This document shows positions 8,323 to 17,715 of a stretch of DNA of 64,000 bases, one piece after another. How positions within the stretch are numbered: position 1 is the first letter of the stretch; each line of letters opens with the position of its first letter. The DNA comes from Halomonas sp. THAF5a (GTDB taxonomy: Bacteria > Pseudomonadota > Gammaproteobacteria > Pseudomonadales > Halomonadaceae), in NCBI RefSeq assembly GCF_009363755.1, contig NZ_CP045417.1:2356001-2420000 (forward strand). Direction: 5' to 3'. The notes beneath the pieces are model-generated. The model did no database searches and was not told the origin of the DNA. It worked only from the letters and a program-made list of their open reading frames with translations. A program made the translations under genes and the position numbers.

Positions 8323-9513
8323 ATGACCACACTGGCACAGCAGGGGATCGAAGAGCGCACGGCAGGCCTGGTGACCGTCGGCGCCATGCTCGCGGCGTTG
8401 ATACTCGCCAACTCGCCACTGCGAGACGTCTACCAGCTGGTGCACCACACTCCCGTGTCGGTGCAGGTCGGTACCCTGGGTATCGACAAGCCGTTGATCC
8501 TGTGGATCAACGACGGGCTGATGGTGTTCTTCTTCCTGCTGATGGGCGTCGAACTCAAGCGCGAGATGCTCGGTGGTCTGCTGGGCTCGGCCCGGCAGGT
8601 GGCGCTGCCGGCGATCGCAGCAGCCGGTGGCATGCTGCTGCCAGCGCTGGTCTACCTACTCGTCAACGGCACCGAAGGCATCGCCGCCCATGGCTGGGCC
8701 GTGCCCACCGCCACCGACATCGTGCTGGCACTGGCGGTATTGTCGTTGTTCGGCGAGCGCGTGCCACCCGCACTGCGCGTGTTTCTGATGGCCCTGGCGG
8801 TCTTCGACGACCTCGGCGCCATCGCCATCATCGCGCTGTTCTACACCGAGCGTCTCTCCGGGGAGGCGCTGTTGATTGCCGGTACGGCTCTTGCCGGCTT
8901 CGTCCTCCTCAACCGCTTCCGGGTCATGCGCGCCATGCCCTATGTGCTGCTGGGGCTGGTGCTGTGGGTGGCTGTACTCAAGTCCGGGGTCCACGCCACC
9001 CTGGCCGGCATCGCTATCGCCTTGGCCATCCCCGCCAGAACACGGGACGGCCGCGAGGAAGGCTCGCCCCTGGCTCGCACCTACCATGACCTGCGGCGCT
9101 GGGTCACCTTTGGGGTCGTCCCGGTATTCGCCTTCTTCAACGCCGGAATCGTGATACGAGCAGCAGGCGACGGCTTCGGCGACGTCTTCCTCGGGGTGGC
9201 CCTCGGCCTCTTGCTGGGCAAGCAGTTGGGCGTCTTCTCCCTTGCCTGGCTGGCGATCCGGCTGCGCCTCGCGCGGCTTCCCGCGGGTGTGGGGTGGTGC
9301 CATCTGTACGGGGTGGCCGTGCTGGCTGGCATCGGTTTCACCATGAGCCTGTTCATCGCCGGGCTCGCCTTCGATACGCCAGCGGCCCTGACCTCGGCCC
9401 GCCAGGGCGTGTTGGCCGCCTCGGCCATGGCGGCACTGATCGGTGGTGCGGTACTGGCGGCAACGCTGCCCCACTCGGCAGCCCCGCAATCCGAGTCCGG
9501 GAGGCAAACATGA
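8323..9513 (+). CDS. nhaA: Na+/H+ antiporter NhaA
   Basis: 396-aa inner-membrane antiporter. Recognisable NhaA features are GVELKREMLGG, the extended-strand motif ATDIVLALAVLSLFG with its Asp, the adjacent Asp pair in ALAVFDDLGAIAI used for ion binding, and the C-terminal GIGFTMSLFIAGLAF. Length is close to that of E. coli NhaA (388). ATG 8323 is preferred over an upstream in-frame ATG at 8278, which lies inside the preceding gene. Its stop overlaps the Rieske start (ATGA). NhaA is not usually part of a copper operon; here it may counter the proton influx caused by RND and ATPase activity (inference). Confidence 0.9.
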   Translation: MTTLAQQGIEERTAGLVTVGAMLAALILANSPLRDVYQLVHHTPVSVQVGTLGIDKPLILWINDGLMVFFFLLMGVELKREMLGGLLGSARQVALPAIAAAGGMLLPALVYLLVNGTEGIAAHGWAVPTATDIVLALAVLSLFGERVPPALRVFLMALAVFDDLGAIAIIALFYTERLSGEALLIAGTALAGFVLLNRFRVMRAMPYVLLGLVLWVAVLKSGVHATLAGIAIALAIPARTRDGREEGSPLARTYHDLRRWVTFGVVPVFAFFNAGIVIRAAGDGFGDVFLGVALGLLLGKQLGVFSLAWLAIRLRLARLPAGVGWCHLYGVAVLAGIGFTMSLFIAGLAFDTPAALTSARQGVLAASAMAALIGGAVLAATLPHSAAPQSESGRQT

Positions 9514-10091
9514 AACGCAGACGCTTTCTCGTCGGTGCGACGGTGGTGGCCGGCGGTGTCGGCGCGGCATTCACGGCGGTGCCGTTCATTGCCTCCTGGC
9601 AGCCCAGTGCGCGCGCCAGGGCCGCCGGCGCCCCCGTCGAGGTCGATGTCGACAAGCTGGAGCCGGGTCAGCAGTTGACCGTGGAATGGCGCGGCAAGCC
9701 CGTCTGGGTCTTGCGCCGCACCCCAGCGATCCTCGAGCGCCTGGCGACACTGACCGACTCCGACCGGCTCCGCGATCCCCTCGCCGAGGTGGAATCACAG
9801 CAGCCGGCCTATATCACCGGGCCCCTGCGCTCGCTCGAGGAGGAGTATCTGGTGGTCGTCGCGATCTGTACCCACCTCGGCTGCGTGCCCCTGTTTCGGC
9901 CGGAGCCGGGCTCGGTCACCGACGACTGGCTGGGCGGCTACTTCTGCCCCTGCCACGGTTCCAAGTTCGACTTCGCCGGACGGGTCTTCAAGGCGGTGCC
10001 GGCGCCGATCAATCTGGAGGTTCCGCCCTATCGCTTCCTGTCGGAGTCCCTGATCGAGATCGGCGTCGACCCTGAGCCCACGACATCCTGA
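9510..10091 (+). CDS. Rieske [2Fe-2S] protein, ubiquinol-cytochrome c reductase type, without bc1 partners
   Basis: 193 aa. The N-terminus RRRFLVGATVVAGG plus hydrophobic stretch is a Tat-type signal anchor. The two cluster-binding boxes are intact: CTHLGC and CPCHGSKFD. This matches the PetA type rather than ring-hydroxylating ferredoxins. No cytochrome b or c1 gene follows; the next gene is a DUF3141 protein. It overlaps nhaA by 4 bases. Either it supplies a spare iron-sulfur subunit to the chromosomal bc1 complex, since copper damages Fe-S proteins, or it has a separate redox role (both inferences). Confidence 0.85.
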   Translation: MKRRRFLVGATVVAGGVGAAFTAVPFIASWQPSARARAAGAPVEVDVDKLEPGQQLTVEWRGKPVWVLRRTPAILERLATLTDSDRLRDPLAEVESQQPAYITGPLRSLEEEYLVVVAICTHLGCVPLFRPEPGSVTDDWLGGYFCPCHGSKFDFAGRVFKAVPAPINLEVPPYRFLSESLIEIGVDPEPTTS

Positions 10092-10110
10092 CACCGAGAG
10101 GTAATCCACC

Positions 10111-11904
10111 ATGACCGCCAAGACATCGACCACCAAGCCACCCACGGCGCGTAAAGCCCCGCGCAAGCGCCAACCCACCGCCCCACCCGAGATGGCCGCC
10201 CCGATGACCGTACCCGAGCCCGAAGAGGGCCTCCTCCCGAGCCACCCGGCCACGGAACTGCTCGCCTACCAGACCGACCTGTGGCGGCGCGGCGTGCGCT
10301 ACCTGGACACCCTGCGTGAGCGCGCCGACAACATGCTCGAGCATGAGCAGGCGGGCAAGCCACCACTGCTCGACTTCGACTACGAGATGATCCTCGATGG
10401 TCGGCAACTGGCGCGGCCCGCCAACTACGCCCTGCTGCGCATCACCCGGGTCGGCGACGACTGCCTGGAGGACTGCCTCGACGAGGCCAAGCCGCCGGTG
10501 ATGATCGTCGACCCGCGTGCCGGTCATGGCCCGGGCATCGGCGGTTTCAAACAAGACTCCGAAGTGGGCATGGCGCTCCACGAGGGCCACCCAGTCTACT
10601 TCGTGATCTTCTTCCCCGAGCCCATGCCCGGGCAGACGCTGGAGGACGTGCTGCACGTCCTGCGCCGCTTCGTCGAGACGCTGGCCGAGCGCCACCCCGG
10701 CCAGCCGCCGGTGCTCTACGGTAACTGCCAGGCGGGCTGGGCCATCGCGCTGCTCTCCGCCGACTGCGAGGGTCTGGTCGGGCCGGCGGTGCTGAACGGC
10801 TCGCCGCTCTCCTACTGGTCCGGCGAATCCGGCGTCAATCCCATGCGCCTCGCCGGCGGCCTGCTGGGCGGTGCCTGGCTGACGCACCTGATGGCCGACC
10901 TGGGAGACGGGCGCTTCGACGGTGCGAACCTCGCCACCAACTTCGAAGCCCTCAAGCCGGCGAATACCCTGTGGCAGAAGGACTATCAGCTGTTCGCCGA
11001 CATCGACGGCCAGCGCGAACGCTTCCTCGAGTTCGAGCGCTGGTGGACGGGCTTCTATAGCCTGAGCAAAGAGGAGATCGTTGCCATCGTCGAGAACTTC
11101 TTCGTCGGCAACAAGCTGGAGCGTGGCGAGCTCGAGGTCTGCCCCGGCTGTAGCGTCGACCTCAAGCGCATCCGCAACCCCCTGGTGATCTTCGCCTCCG
11201 GCGGCGACAACATCACCCCGCCCCATCAGGCGCTCAACTGGATCCCCGCGGTCTATCCCGATACCGCGGCACTCAAGGCCGCCGACCAGCGCATCGTCTA
11301 CCTGCTCAATCCCCACGTCGGGCATCTGGGCATCTTCGTCTCCTCCAAGGTGGCGCGCCTCGAGCACCGAGCGATCCTCGAGAGCGTCGGCAATTTGAAT
11401 GACCTGGCCCCTGGCCTCTACGAGATGCGCATCGACAACCCCACCGGCGACCCCGACTGTCACAAGCCCCAGTTCCGGGTGCGCTTCGAGGAGCGCCGCG
11501 TGGAAGACCTGGACTATCCCGACCAGGCCCCGGCGTTCGAAGGGGTGCGAGCGCTCTCCGAGCACAATGTGGCCCTCTACGAGACCTTCATCGGGCCCTG
11601 GGTGCGGCTGTATACCACCCCCTGGTCCGCCGAGGCGCTGCGACAACTGCATCCGGCGCGGACCAGCCGGCTGATGTTCTCGGAACGCTTCTCCCCCTGG
11701 ATGACCGGGGTGAAGTGGCTGGCCGAGATGGTGGAGACCGCGCCGGCGCCGATCGATAGTGACACCCCCTATCGGCAATGGGAGACGCTGGTGAGCGACT
11801 CTATCGCCTCGACGCTGGAGCTTGCGGGGACGACCCGAGACAGCATGTACGAGATGGGGTTTCACAGCCTCTACGGCGGGGGATGGTGGAGCGAGAACGA
11901 GTGA
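10111..11904 (+). CDS. DUF3141 alpha/beta-hydrolase-like protein related to PHA synthases
   Basis: 597 aa, predicted soluble. A Lys/Pro-rich N-terminus precedes an alpha/beta-hydrolase-like core with GNCQAGW, a nucleophile elbow with Cys in place of Ser as in PHA synthases. FASGGDNITPP may hold the acid residue and NPHVGHLGIF the His. Such proteins are commonly encoded near phosphate acyltransferase, acetate kinase and PHA synthase genes, as here. The reaction is not established. It starts 19 bases after the Rieske gene with GAGAGG upstream. Confidence 0.75.
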   Translation: MTAKTSTTKPPTARKAPRKRQPTAPPEMAAPMTVPEPEEGLLPSHPATELLAYQTDLWRRGVRYLDTLRERADNMLEHEQAGKPPLLDFDYEMILDGRQLARPANYALLRITRVGDDCLEDCLDEAKPPVMIVDPRAGHGPGIGGFKQDSEVGMALHEGHPVYFVIFFPEPMPGQTLEDVLHVLRRFVETLAERHPGQPPVLYGNCQAGWAIALLSADCEGLVGPAVLNGSPLSYWSGESGVNPMRLAGGLLGGAWLTHLMADLGDGRFDGANLATNFEALKPANTLWQKDYQLFADIDGQRERFLEFERWWTGFYSLSKEEIVAIVENFFVGNKLERGELEVCPGCSVDLKRIRNPLVIFASGGDNITPPHQALNWIPAVYPDTAALKAADQRIVYLLNPHVGHLGIFVSSKVARLEHRAILESVGNLNDLAPGLYEMRIDNPTGDPDCHKPQFRVRFEERRVEDLDYPDQAPAFEGVRALSEHNVALYETFIGPWVRLYTTPWSAEALRQLHPARTSRLMFSERFSPWMTGVKWLAEMVETAPAPIDSDTPYRQWETLVSDSIASTLELAGTTRDSMYEMGFHSLYGGGWWSENE

Positions 11905-11970
11905 CCCAGTCGAAGCCAACCCGGTTTACAGCCAATACCTATAGAGCAACCCAGTAATGGAGAGCAATAA

Positions 11971-12429
11971 ATGAAGATCGAGACCTTTCATGACCTGATC
12001 GACTGGACTCGCCAGCTGCATGCCCAGTTGGCCGAATGCTTCAGGCACTGTGCCACCCAGCAGGAGGAGGCACGGGCCAAATCGCTTCTGGAGTATCTCG
12101 CCGATCACGAAGCGGTCCTGGAGCATACAGTGGCCAGCTTCGAGAAGCAGGCCGACCCCAAGGCCCTAAACACCTGGGTTTACGACTATCTGTCGCATGC
12201 GCCCATCAAACCCCATCAGGCGTGCAATTTGCCCTATGCCGAGATGGGCTTCGAAGACATCAGCCGGGAAGTCTTCTCGCTGCACGATCAGGTCATCGCA
12301 CTATACCGCTACCTGGAAGGACGCGCCGACATCCCCGAGGCTCGGGATCTCGTTCGCGAGCTCTTGAAGCTAGAGGAACACGAGGCAATGCGTCTGTCCC
12401 AACAGATCAACCGAGCCCGAGACCTGTAG
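11971..12429 (+). CDS. Conserved helical protein (152 aa), paralogue of 28907-29365
   Basis: Predicted all-helical, no signal peptide or membrane helix. A paralogue of the same length lies at 28907-29365 (shared FxDLIDWTRQLH, ADPKALNT, VYDYL, EHEAMRL). Acidic/His pairs (LADHEAVLEH, LEEHEAMRL) resemble metal-binding helices of ferritin-like proteins, but no family can be named. GGAG precedes the ATG. It stands between the DUF3141 and acetate kinase genes, so it may belong to that metabolic block; its sister is beside an amino-acid permease. Confidence 0.7.
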   Translation: MKIETFHDLIDWTRQLHAQLAECFRHCATQQEEARAKSLLEYLADHEAVLEHTVASFEKQADPKALNTWVYDYLSHAPIKPHQACNLPYAEMGFEDISREVFSLHDQVIALYRYLEGRADIPEARDLVRELLKLEEHEAMRLSQQINRARDL

Positions 12430-12481
12430 CCGGGCGCTGAACAGGGATCACCTTTCGCCCCCGGAGAAGGAAGACTCGACT

Positions 12482-13684
12482 ATGCCAAACCGTCGATCGG
12501 CCATTCTGGTGGTCAACTGCGGGTCATCCAGCCTGAAGTTCGCCGTATTCATTCTGACGGAAGGGCTCGCACGGCTGGTATGGGGAGCGGCCAGTGGGAT
12601 CGGCACGTCACAAGGCCGGCTCCAGATGTCGAGTGCACAGGGAACGGTTGACGACCACCCCGCGCGAATGGCTGATCATGCCACCGCCATCGAGAAGGTC
12701 GAAACCCTTCTTCAACAGCAGACAAGCCGACTGGACCTCGTCGGCATCGGGCACCGGGTGGTCCATGGTGGCCCCGATTGCGACTGCCCTCAACGGATCG
12801 ATGCCTCCCTGCTGGACCGACTTCACGCTCTGGTGCCACTGGCTCCGCTGCACCTGCCACACAACCTGGCCGGGATCAGCGCCATGCGCACGCAATTCCC
12901 CGACGTGCCCCAACTCGCCTGCTTCGACACGGCGTTCCACCACGGCCTGCCCGCGGTTGCCCGGCATACCGGGTTGCCACGGGAATACGAGGCCGGGGGT
13001 GTACGCCGCTACGGCTTTCACGGGCTCTCCTACGAGTTCATCGTCGACGACCTGAGGCGGCGCCATGGCCCGGAGGCGTTACGTGAGCGCCTGATCGTGG
13101 CGCACCTGGGCAACGGCGCCTCCCTGGCGGCAATCCGGGACGGGTGCAGCATCGAGACGACGATGGGCTTCAGTGCCTTGGGCGGCATGCCCATGGGCAC
13201 CCGCAGCGGGGATCTGGACCCCGGTATCCTGCTCTACCTGGCGAGTCACGACGGACTCGACGTCGCGGCGTTGGAAGCCCTGCTCTATCGACGCTCGGGG
13301 TTGCTGGGGCTTTCGGGGGTGAGTGCCGACATGCGGGAACTCCTGACGCACCGCGAGGATACGCCGGAGGCTGCGCAGGCCGTCGATTTCTTCTGCCATC
13401 GTGCCCGCCACTTCATCGGTGCCCTGAGCGCCGCGCTCGGCGGGCTGGACCGACTGATCTTCACCGGCGGCATCGGGGCGAACTCACCGGCGATCCGGGC
13501 ACAGATCTGCGCGGGAATGGGGTATCTCGGCGTCACACTGGAGGAAGGACGCAACCGCACGCCCGGGCCGGTGATTTCCGCCGCCGAGGGCCCGGTCCGG
13601 GTTGAGGCCGTGGCGACCGATGAAGAGTGGATGATCGCCCGGCACGTGCAGCACACATTAACCAACACCCAGGAGGTGACATGA
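12482..13684 (+). CDS. ackA: Acetate kinase (AckA/BuK family)
   Basis: 400-aa cytoplasmic kinase interconverting acetyl phosphate plus ADP and acetate plus ATP. Family signatures are VVNCGSSSLKF at the N-terminus, RRYGFHGLSYEF, AHLGNGASLAAI, TRSGDLDPG and FTGGIGANS. Length equals typical AckA. The following phosphate acyltransferase gene overlaps it by 4 bases (ATGA), giving a complete acyl-CoA to acyl-phosphate to acid plus ATP route. The start has GGAGAAGG about 12 bases upstream. Confidence 0.92.
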   Translation: MPNRRSAILVVNCGSSSLKFAVFILTEGLARLVWGAASGIGTSQGRLQMSSAQGTVDDHPARMADHATAIEKVETLLQQQTSRLDLVGIGHRVVHGGPDCDCPQRIDASLLDRLHALVPLAPLHLPHNLAGISAMRTQFPDVPQLACFDTAFHHGLPAVARHTGLPREYEAGGVRRYGFHGLSYEFIVDDLRRRHGPEALRERLIVAHLGNGASLAAIRDGCSIETTMGFSALGGMPMGTRSGDLDPGILLYLASHDGLDVAALEALLYRRSGLLGLSGVSADMRELLTHREDTPEAAQAVDFFCHRARHFIGALSAALGGLDRLIFTGGIGANSPAIRAQICAGMGYLGVTLEEGRNRTPGPVISAAEGPVRVEAVATDEEWMIARHVQHTLTNTQEVT

Positions 13685-14700
13685 CACAGACGGCAACGCC
13701 AGTGGCCCTTGAGACGCTCGATGACCTGATTCAGCGGGCCGGTGGCGGTGACCCGATCCGCGTCGCCGTGGTCAACGCGGCCCAGGCCGCGGTGCTGGAG
13801 ACGCTTCGCGAGGCGGCGAGGCGACGCATCGCCGAGCCGGTGCTCATCGGCCGCCCCGCCAAGGTCGTCGAGGCCGCCGCGGCGATCGGGTGGGACCTCG
13901 ATCCACAAGCGATGATCGAGGCCGAATCGGATGTGGAGGCCGCCCGCATCGGGGTGGAACTCGTGCAGGCCGGACGCGCGGAGGCGCTGATGAAGGGCCA
14001 CCTCCACACCGATACTTTCATGCATGCCTTACTGGGCAATGGCCTACGACAGCCCGGACGTCGCGTCAGCCACATTTTTCTGGTGGACGTGCCCGACTGC
14101 CCACGCCTGCTGGCTGTGACCGATGCGGCCGTGAACATCGCCCCCGACCTCGACGCCAAGGCGCAGATTCTCCAGAACGCCATCGAGCTGATGCACATGA
14201 TCGGGCTCGAACGGCCACGCGCCGCGGTCATTTCCGCCGTGGAAACGGTGAATCCGGCTATCGTCTCCACCCTGGATGCGGCCTGCCTGACGTTGATGGC
14301 CCGCCGCGGCCAGATCGCCGGCGCCGAGGTCGACGGGCCGCTGGCCTTCGACAACGCCATCTCGGAACGCGCGGCCCACGAAAAGGGCATAGACTCCCCG
14401 GTGGCGGGGAAAGCCGACATCCTGCTCATGCCGGATCTGGTGTCCGGCAACGTGTTGGCCAAGAACCTCGAGTACCATGCCGGCGCCACGGCGGCCGGGG
14501 TGGTCATGGGGCTGACGGTACCGGTGGTACTGAGTTCCCGGGCCGACCCTCCCGAGGCACGCCTGGCCGGACTGGCCGTGGCGGCGCTGATGTACCGTGC
14601 GGGGATCCGCCTGCCCGTGCCCTCTCCTACCGAAGCGGAACCCACCTTCTGCTGTTCCCCGCAACCCGAGTCGGCCTGCCGCCCCATGGAGGTGCGCTGA
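13681..14700 (+). CDS. Phosphate acetyl/butyryltransferase (short Pta/Ptb type)
   Basis: 339 aa. Transfers an acyl group between CoA and phosphate. Matches the PTA_PTB fold: MKGHLHTDTFMHALL, a central VTDAAVNIAPDLDAKAQIL and a C-terminal DILLMPDLVSGNVLAKNLEYHAGATAAGVVMG. It lacks the long N-terminal domains of E. coli Pta. AGGAGG lies just before the ATG. It overlaps ackA by 4 bases and the PHA synthase gene by 1 base, so the three are translationally coupled. Acetyl versus butyryl preference cannot be told. Confidence 0.85.
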   Translation: MTQTATPVALETLDDLIQRAGGGDPIRVAVVNAAQAAVLETLREAARRRIAEPVLIGRPAKVVEAAAAIGWDLDPQAMIEAESDVEAARIGVELVQAGRAEALMKGHLHTDTFMHALLGNGLRQPGRRVSHIFLVDVPDCPRLLAVTDAAVNIAPDLDAKAQILQNAIELMHMIGLERPRAAVISAVETVNPAIVSTLDAACLTLMARRGQIAGAEVDGPLAFDNAISERAAHEKGIDSPVAGKADILLMPDLVSGNVLAKNLEYHAGATAAGVVMGLTVPVVLSSRADPPEARLAGLAVAALMYRAGIRLPVPSPTEAEPTFCCSPQPESACRPMEVR

Positions 14701-16454
14701 TGGACACCACGACCCGAACCAACATCGACGGGCCGGCAGCGAGCCCACCGGCGACGTCGACCGATCAGCGCCTGCACGCCATGGCGAGCCTCTTCACGGG
14801 TGGGCTGTCGCCGACCGCCGTCCAGCAGGCCTGGTGGGACTGGGCGCAACACCTGCTGCTGTCACCGGACAAGCAGACGGAACTCGTCGGCAAGGCCCTG
14901 TGCAAGTGGCAACGTTTCGGCAGCTACTGCGAGCGCGCCGGCCAGGCGCCGTGTGAGCCCTGCATCGAGCCGCTGCCCCAGGACAAACGCTTTCGCGACG
15001 AGGCCTGGCAGCGCTGGCCCTTCAACATGCTCTATCAGGGCTTCCTGCTGCAGCAGCAGTGGTGGCATGTGGCCACCACCGGCGTACCGGGCGTCTCGCG
15101 CCACCATGAGGCGATGGTGAATTTCGGCGCGCGGCAGATGCTCGACATCTGGTCGCCGTCAAACTTCCTCGCCACCAACCCCGAACTGCAGGAGCAGACG
15201 CGGCGCGAGGGTGGCGCCAACCTGGCCCGCGGCGCCAGTAATCTGCTGGAGGACTGGCGCCGCCGGCAGGCCGGCGAGGGGCCTGTGGGCGTCGAAGCAT
15301 ACCGGGTCGGCCGAGACGTGGCGGTGACGCCGGGCAAGGTGGTCTACCGCAACCGGCTCATCGAGCTGATCCAGTACGCGCCCGCCACCCAGGAGGTCCA
15401 TGTCGAGCCGGTGCTGATCGTGCCGGCCTGGATCATGAAGTACTACATCCTGGACCTCTCCCCGGAAAACTCCCTGGTTCGCTACCTGGTGGCGCAGGGC
15501 CATACGGTGTTCGTCGTGTCCTGGAAGAACCCGGGCAGCGAGGAGCGGGACCTGGGCATGGCCGACTACCGGCGGCTGGGGGTCATGGCGGCCCTCGACG
15601 CGGTCACGGCCATCTGCCCGCAGCAGCGTGTCCACGGCGTGGGCTATTGCCTGGGCGGGACGCTGCTGTCGATTGCCGCGGCCGCCATGGGCCGGGACGG
15701 TGACACTCGCCTGGCCAGCCTGACGCTGCTCGCCGCGCAGACCGACTTCAGCGAGGCCGGTGAGCTGATGCTGTTCATCGACGAGGATCAGGTGCGTTTC
15801 CTCGAGGACCTCATGGCCGTCAGGGGCTATCTGGACACCCGGCAGATGGCCGGCGCCTTCCAGCTGCTGCGTTCCCAGGACCTGATCTGGTCGAGGATGG
15901 TGCGCAGTTATCTCGCCGGCGAACGTCCGCCCATGTTCGACCTGATGGCCTGGAACGCCGACGGCACCCGCATGCCGGCGCGCATGCACAGCGAGTACCT
16001 CCGGTGGCTGTTCCTCGACAACGACCTCGCCGGTGGGCGCTACCGGGTGGACGGACGGCCCGTATCGCTGACCGACATCGAGATTCCCGTGTTCGCCGTC
16101 AGCACGCTCAAGGATCATGTCGCCCCCTGGCGCTCCGTCTACAAGGTCCAGTGGCTGACGCCGGCGGACGTCACCTTCGTGCTCTCCAGCGGCGGGCACA
16201 ACGCCGGCATCGTCAACCCGCCCGGTGATTCCCGCCGCTTCCACCAGATCTCGACCATCCAGGCTGAGGACCCCTTCATGGATCCGGATGGCTGGCAGGC
16301 CACTGCCGCGCATCATGACGGCTCCTGGTGGCCCTGCTGGCAGGGCTGGCTGGAAGGTCACAGTACCCAGCGCATACCCGCTCGGGAGCCGGGGGTGACC
16401 AGAGGCTATCCGGCGCTGGACGAAGCGCCAGGACGTTATGTACTGGAGAAATGA
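14700..16454 (+). CDS. phaC: Poly(3-hydroxyalkanoate) synthase (PhaC)
   Basis: 584 aa. An N-terminal PhaC domain (WWDWAQHLLLSP..., RWPFNMLYQGFLLQQQWW) is followed by an alpha/beta-hydrolase core with the lipase-like box GYCLGG (catalytic Cys), PAWIMKYYILDLSP and SSGGHNAGIVNPP (catalytic His). Polymerises 3-hydroxyacyl-CoA into storage polyester on granules. ATG 14700 overlaps the acyltransferase stop (TGATG). phaA, phaB and phasin genes are absent nearby, so monomers must come from elsewhere, possibly via the adjacent reductases (inference). Confidence 0.9.
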   Translation: MDTTTRTNIDGPAASPPATSTDQRLHAMASLFTGGLSPTAVQQAWWDWAQHLLLSPDKQTELVGKALCKWQRFGSYCERAGQAPCEPCIEPLPQDKRFRDEAWQRWPFNMLYQGFLLQQQWWHVATTGVPGVSRHHEAMVNFGARQMLDIWSPSNFLATNPELQEQTRREGGANLARGASNLLEDWRRRQAGEGPVGVEAYRVGRDVAVTPGKVVYRNRLIELIQYAPATQEVHVEPVLIVPAWIMKYYILDLSPENSLVRYLVAQGHTVFVVSWKNPGSEERDLGMADYRRLGVMAALDAVTAICPQQRVHGVGYCLGGTLLSIAAAAMGRDGDTRLASLTLLAAQTDFSEAGELMLFIDEDQVRFLEDLMAVRGYLDTRQMAGAFQLLRSQDLIWSRMVRSYLAGERPPMFDLMAWNADGTRMPARMHSEYLRWLFLDNDLAGGRYRVDGRPVSLTDIEIPVFAVSTLKDHVAPWRSVYKVQWLTPADVTFVLSSGGHNAGIVNPPGDSRRFHQISTIQAEDPFMDPDGWQATAAHHDGSWWPCWQGWLEGHSTQRIPAREPGVTRGYPALDEAPGRYVLEK

Positions 16455-16564
16455 GCCCGTCCTGCGGGCCTGGTAGATGAAGCGGTGCAACTGTAACCGC
16501 AAATTGAGCCATATACGTAGCTCGCCATGAGCTGCCGATCTGTGACACTTAAGGAGGTAACATC

Positions 16565-17596
16565 ATGAAAGCACTCGTCTATCATGGTCCTGGCCAGCGT
16601 CGCTGGGAGGAAAAGCCGCGCCCGAGCATCACCAAGCCGACGGACGCGGTGGTACGCATTACTCATACCACCATCTGCGGCACCGACTTGCACATCCTCA
16701 AGGGCGACGTACCCGCCGTGGAGGATGGTCGTATCCTCGGCCACGAGGGTGTCGGCGTCGTCGAGGAAATCGGCGACGGCGTGAGCAACATCCAGATCGG
16801 CGACGAGGTGCTGATTTCCTGCATCACCTCCTGCGGCCGCTGCGACTATTGCAAGCGCGGTCTCTATGCCCACTGCCGCGACGGCGGCTGGATTCTCGGT
16901 CACCTGATCGACGGCACCCAGGCCGAGTACGTGCGTATACCGCACGCGGACAACAGCCTGCACCGATTGCCGAAGGACATGGACCGCGCCGCGGCGGTGA
17001 TGCTTAGCGACATTCTGCCTACCGGCCATGAGATCGGCGCCTTGAACGGCGAGGTAGGGCTCGGCGACACGGTGGCCATTGTCGGCGCGGGGCCCATCGG
17101 CCTGGCGGCCCTGATGACCTCGCGCTTCTATTCTCCCGCCCGGATTATCATGATCGACCCCGACGAGAACCGCCTGGCCATGGCCAAGCAGCTCGGCGCC
17201 TCCGACACCATCGCACGAGATCCGCTCGACGCTATCGACGAGCTAACCGGTGGCGAAGGCGTAGACGTCGCCATGGAAGCAGTGGGGATCCCCGAGACCT
17301 TCGATATCTGCCAGCGCATCGTGCGCCCGGGGGGGCATATCGCCAACATCGGCGTGCACGGCAAGAGCGTCGAGTTCCGCCTGCAGGACCTCTGGATCAA
17401 GAATGTCACGGTGCGTACCGGCTTGGTGAACACCGACACGACCCCGGTGCTAATGCGCATCGTCGAGGCCGGTGGCGTCGAGCCCGCGGGCTTGGTGACC
17501 CACCGCTTCAAGCTCTACGACATCGAGAAGGCCTACGACGTGTTTTCCCAGGCGGCGAAGGAGCAGGCCATCAAGATGCTATTGACCGCCGAGTGA
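16565..17596 (+). CDS. Zinc-dependent alcohol dehydrogenase (MDR family)
   Basis: 343 aa. Catalytic-zinc site in CGTDLHILKGD and the GHEGVGVVEEIG segment; structural-zinc cysteines CGRCDYCKRGLYAHC; Rossmann motif VGAGPIGLAAL followed by DPDENR, suggesting NAD(H). AAGGAGG lies before the ATG. It could reduce or oxidise short-chain alcohols or aldehydes; the substrate is not predictable. It follows phaC by 110 bases, which hold a weak GC hairpin (16457-16471) but no clear promoter. Confidence 0.85.
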   Translation: MKALVYHGPGQRRWEEKPRPSITKPTDAVVRITHTTICGTDLHILKGDVPAVEDGRILGHEGVGVVEEIGDGVSNIQIGDEVLISCITSCGRCDYCKRGLYAHCRDGGWILGHLIDGTQAEYVRIPHADNSLHRLPKDMDRAAAVMLSDILPTGHEIGALNGEVGLGDTVAIVGAGPIGLAALMTSRFYSPARIIMIDPDENRLAMAKQLGASDTIARDPLDAIDELTGGEGVDVAMEAVGIPETFDICQRIVRPGGHIANIGVHGKSVEFRLQDLWIKNVTVRTGLVNTDTTPVLMRIVEAGGVEPAGLVTHRFKLYDIEKAYDVFSQAAKEQAIKMLLTAE

Positions 17597-17715
17597 CCAA
17601 GCGGGGACGACTTTTCAATGGCCACATCCTGGAGCTGGATGGGCGGCTGCGTATTCAGCTGGGGGCGCAACCCGCATGCGCCGTCCTGAATAATGAAAAG
17701 GGGAAACAGCGATGA
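17593..17715 (+). CDS. Possible 40-aa protein bridging two genes
   Basis: A GTG start at 17593 overlaps the dehydrogenase stop (GTGA), and its TGA at 17713 overlaps the next ATG (ATGA), filling the whole gap between the two genes. The product is basic (MTKRGRLFNGHILELDGRLR...) and matches no family I know. The double overlap is the only support; chance is possible in GC-rich DNA. Confidence 0.25.
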   Translation: MTKRGRLFNGHILELDGRLRIQLGAQPACAVLNNEKGKQR

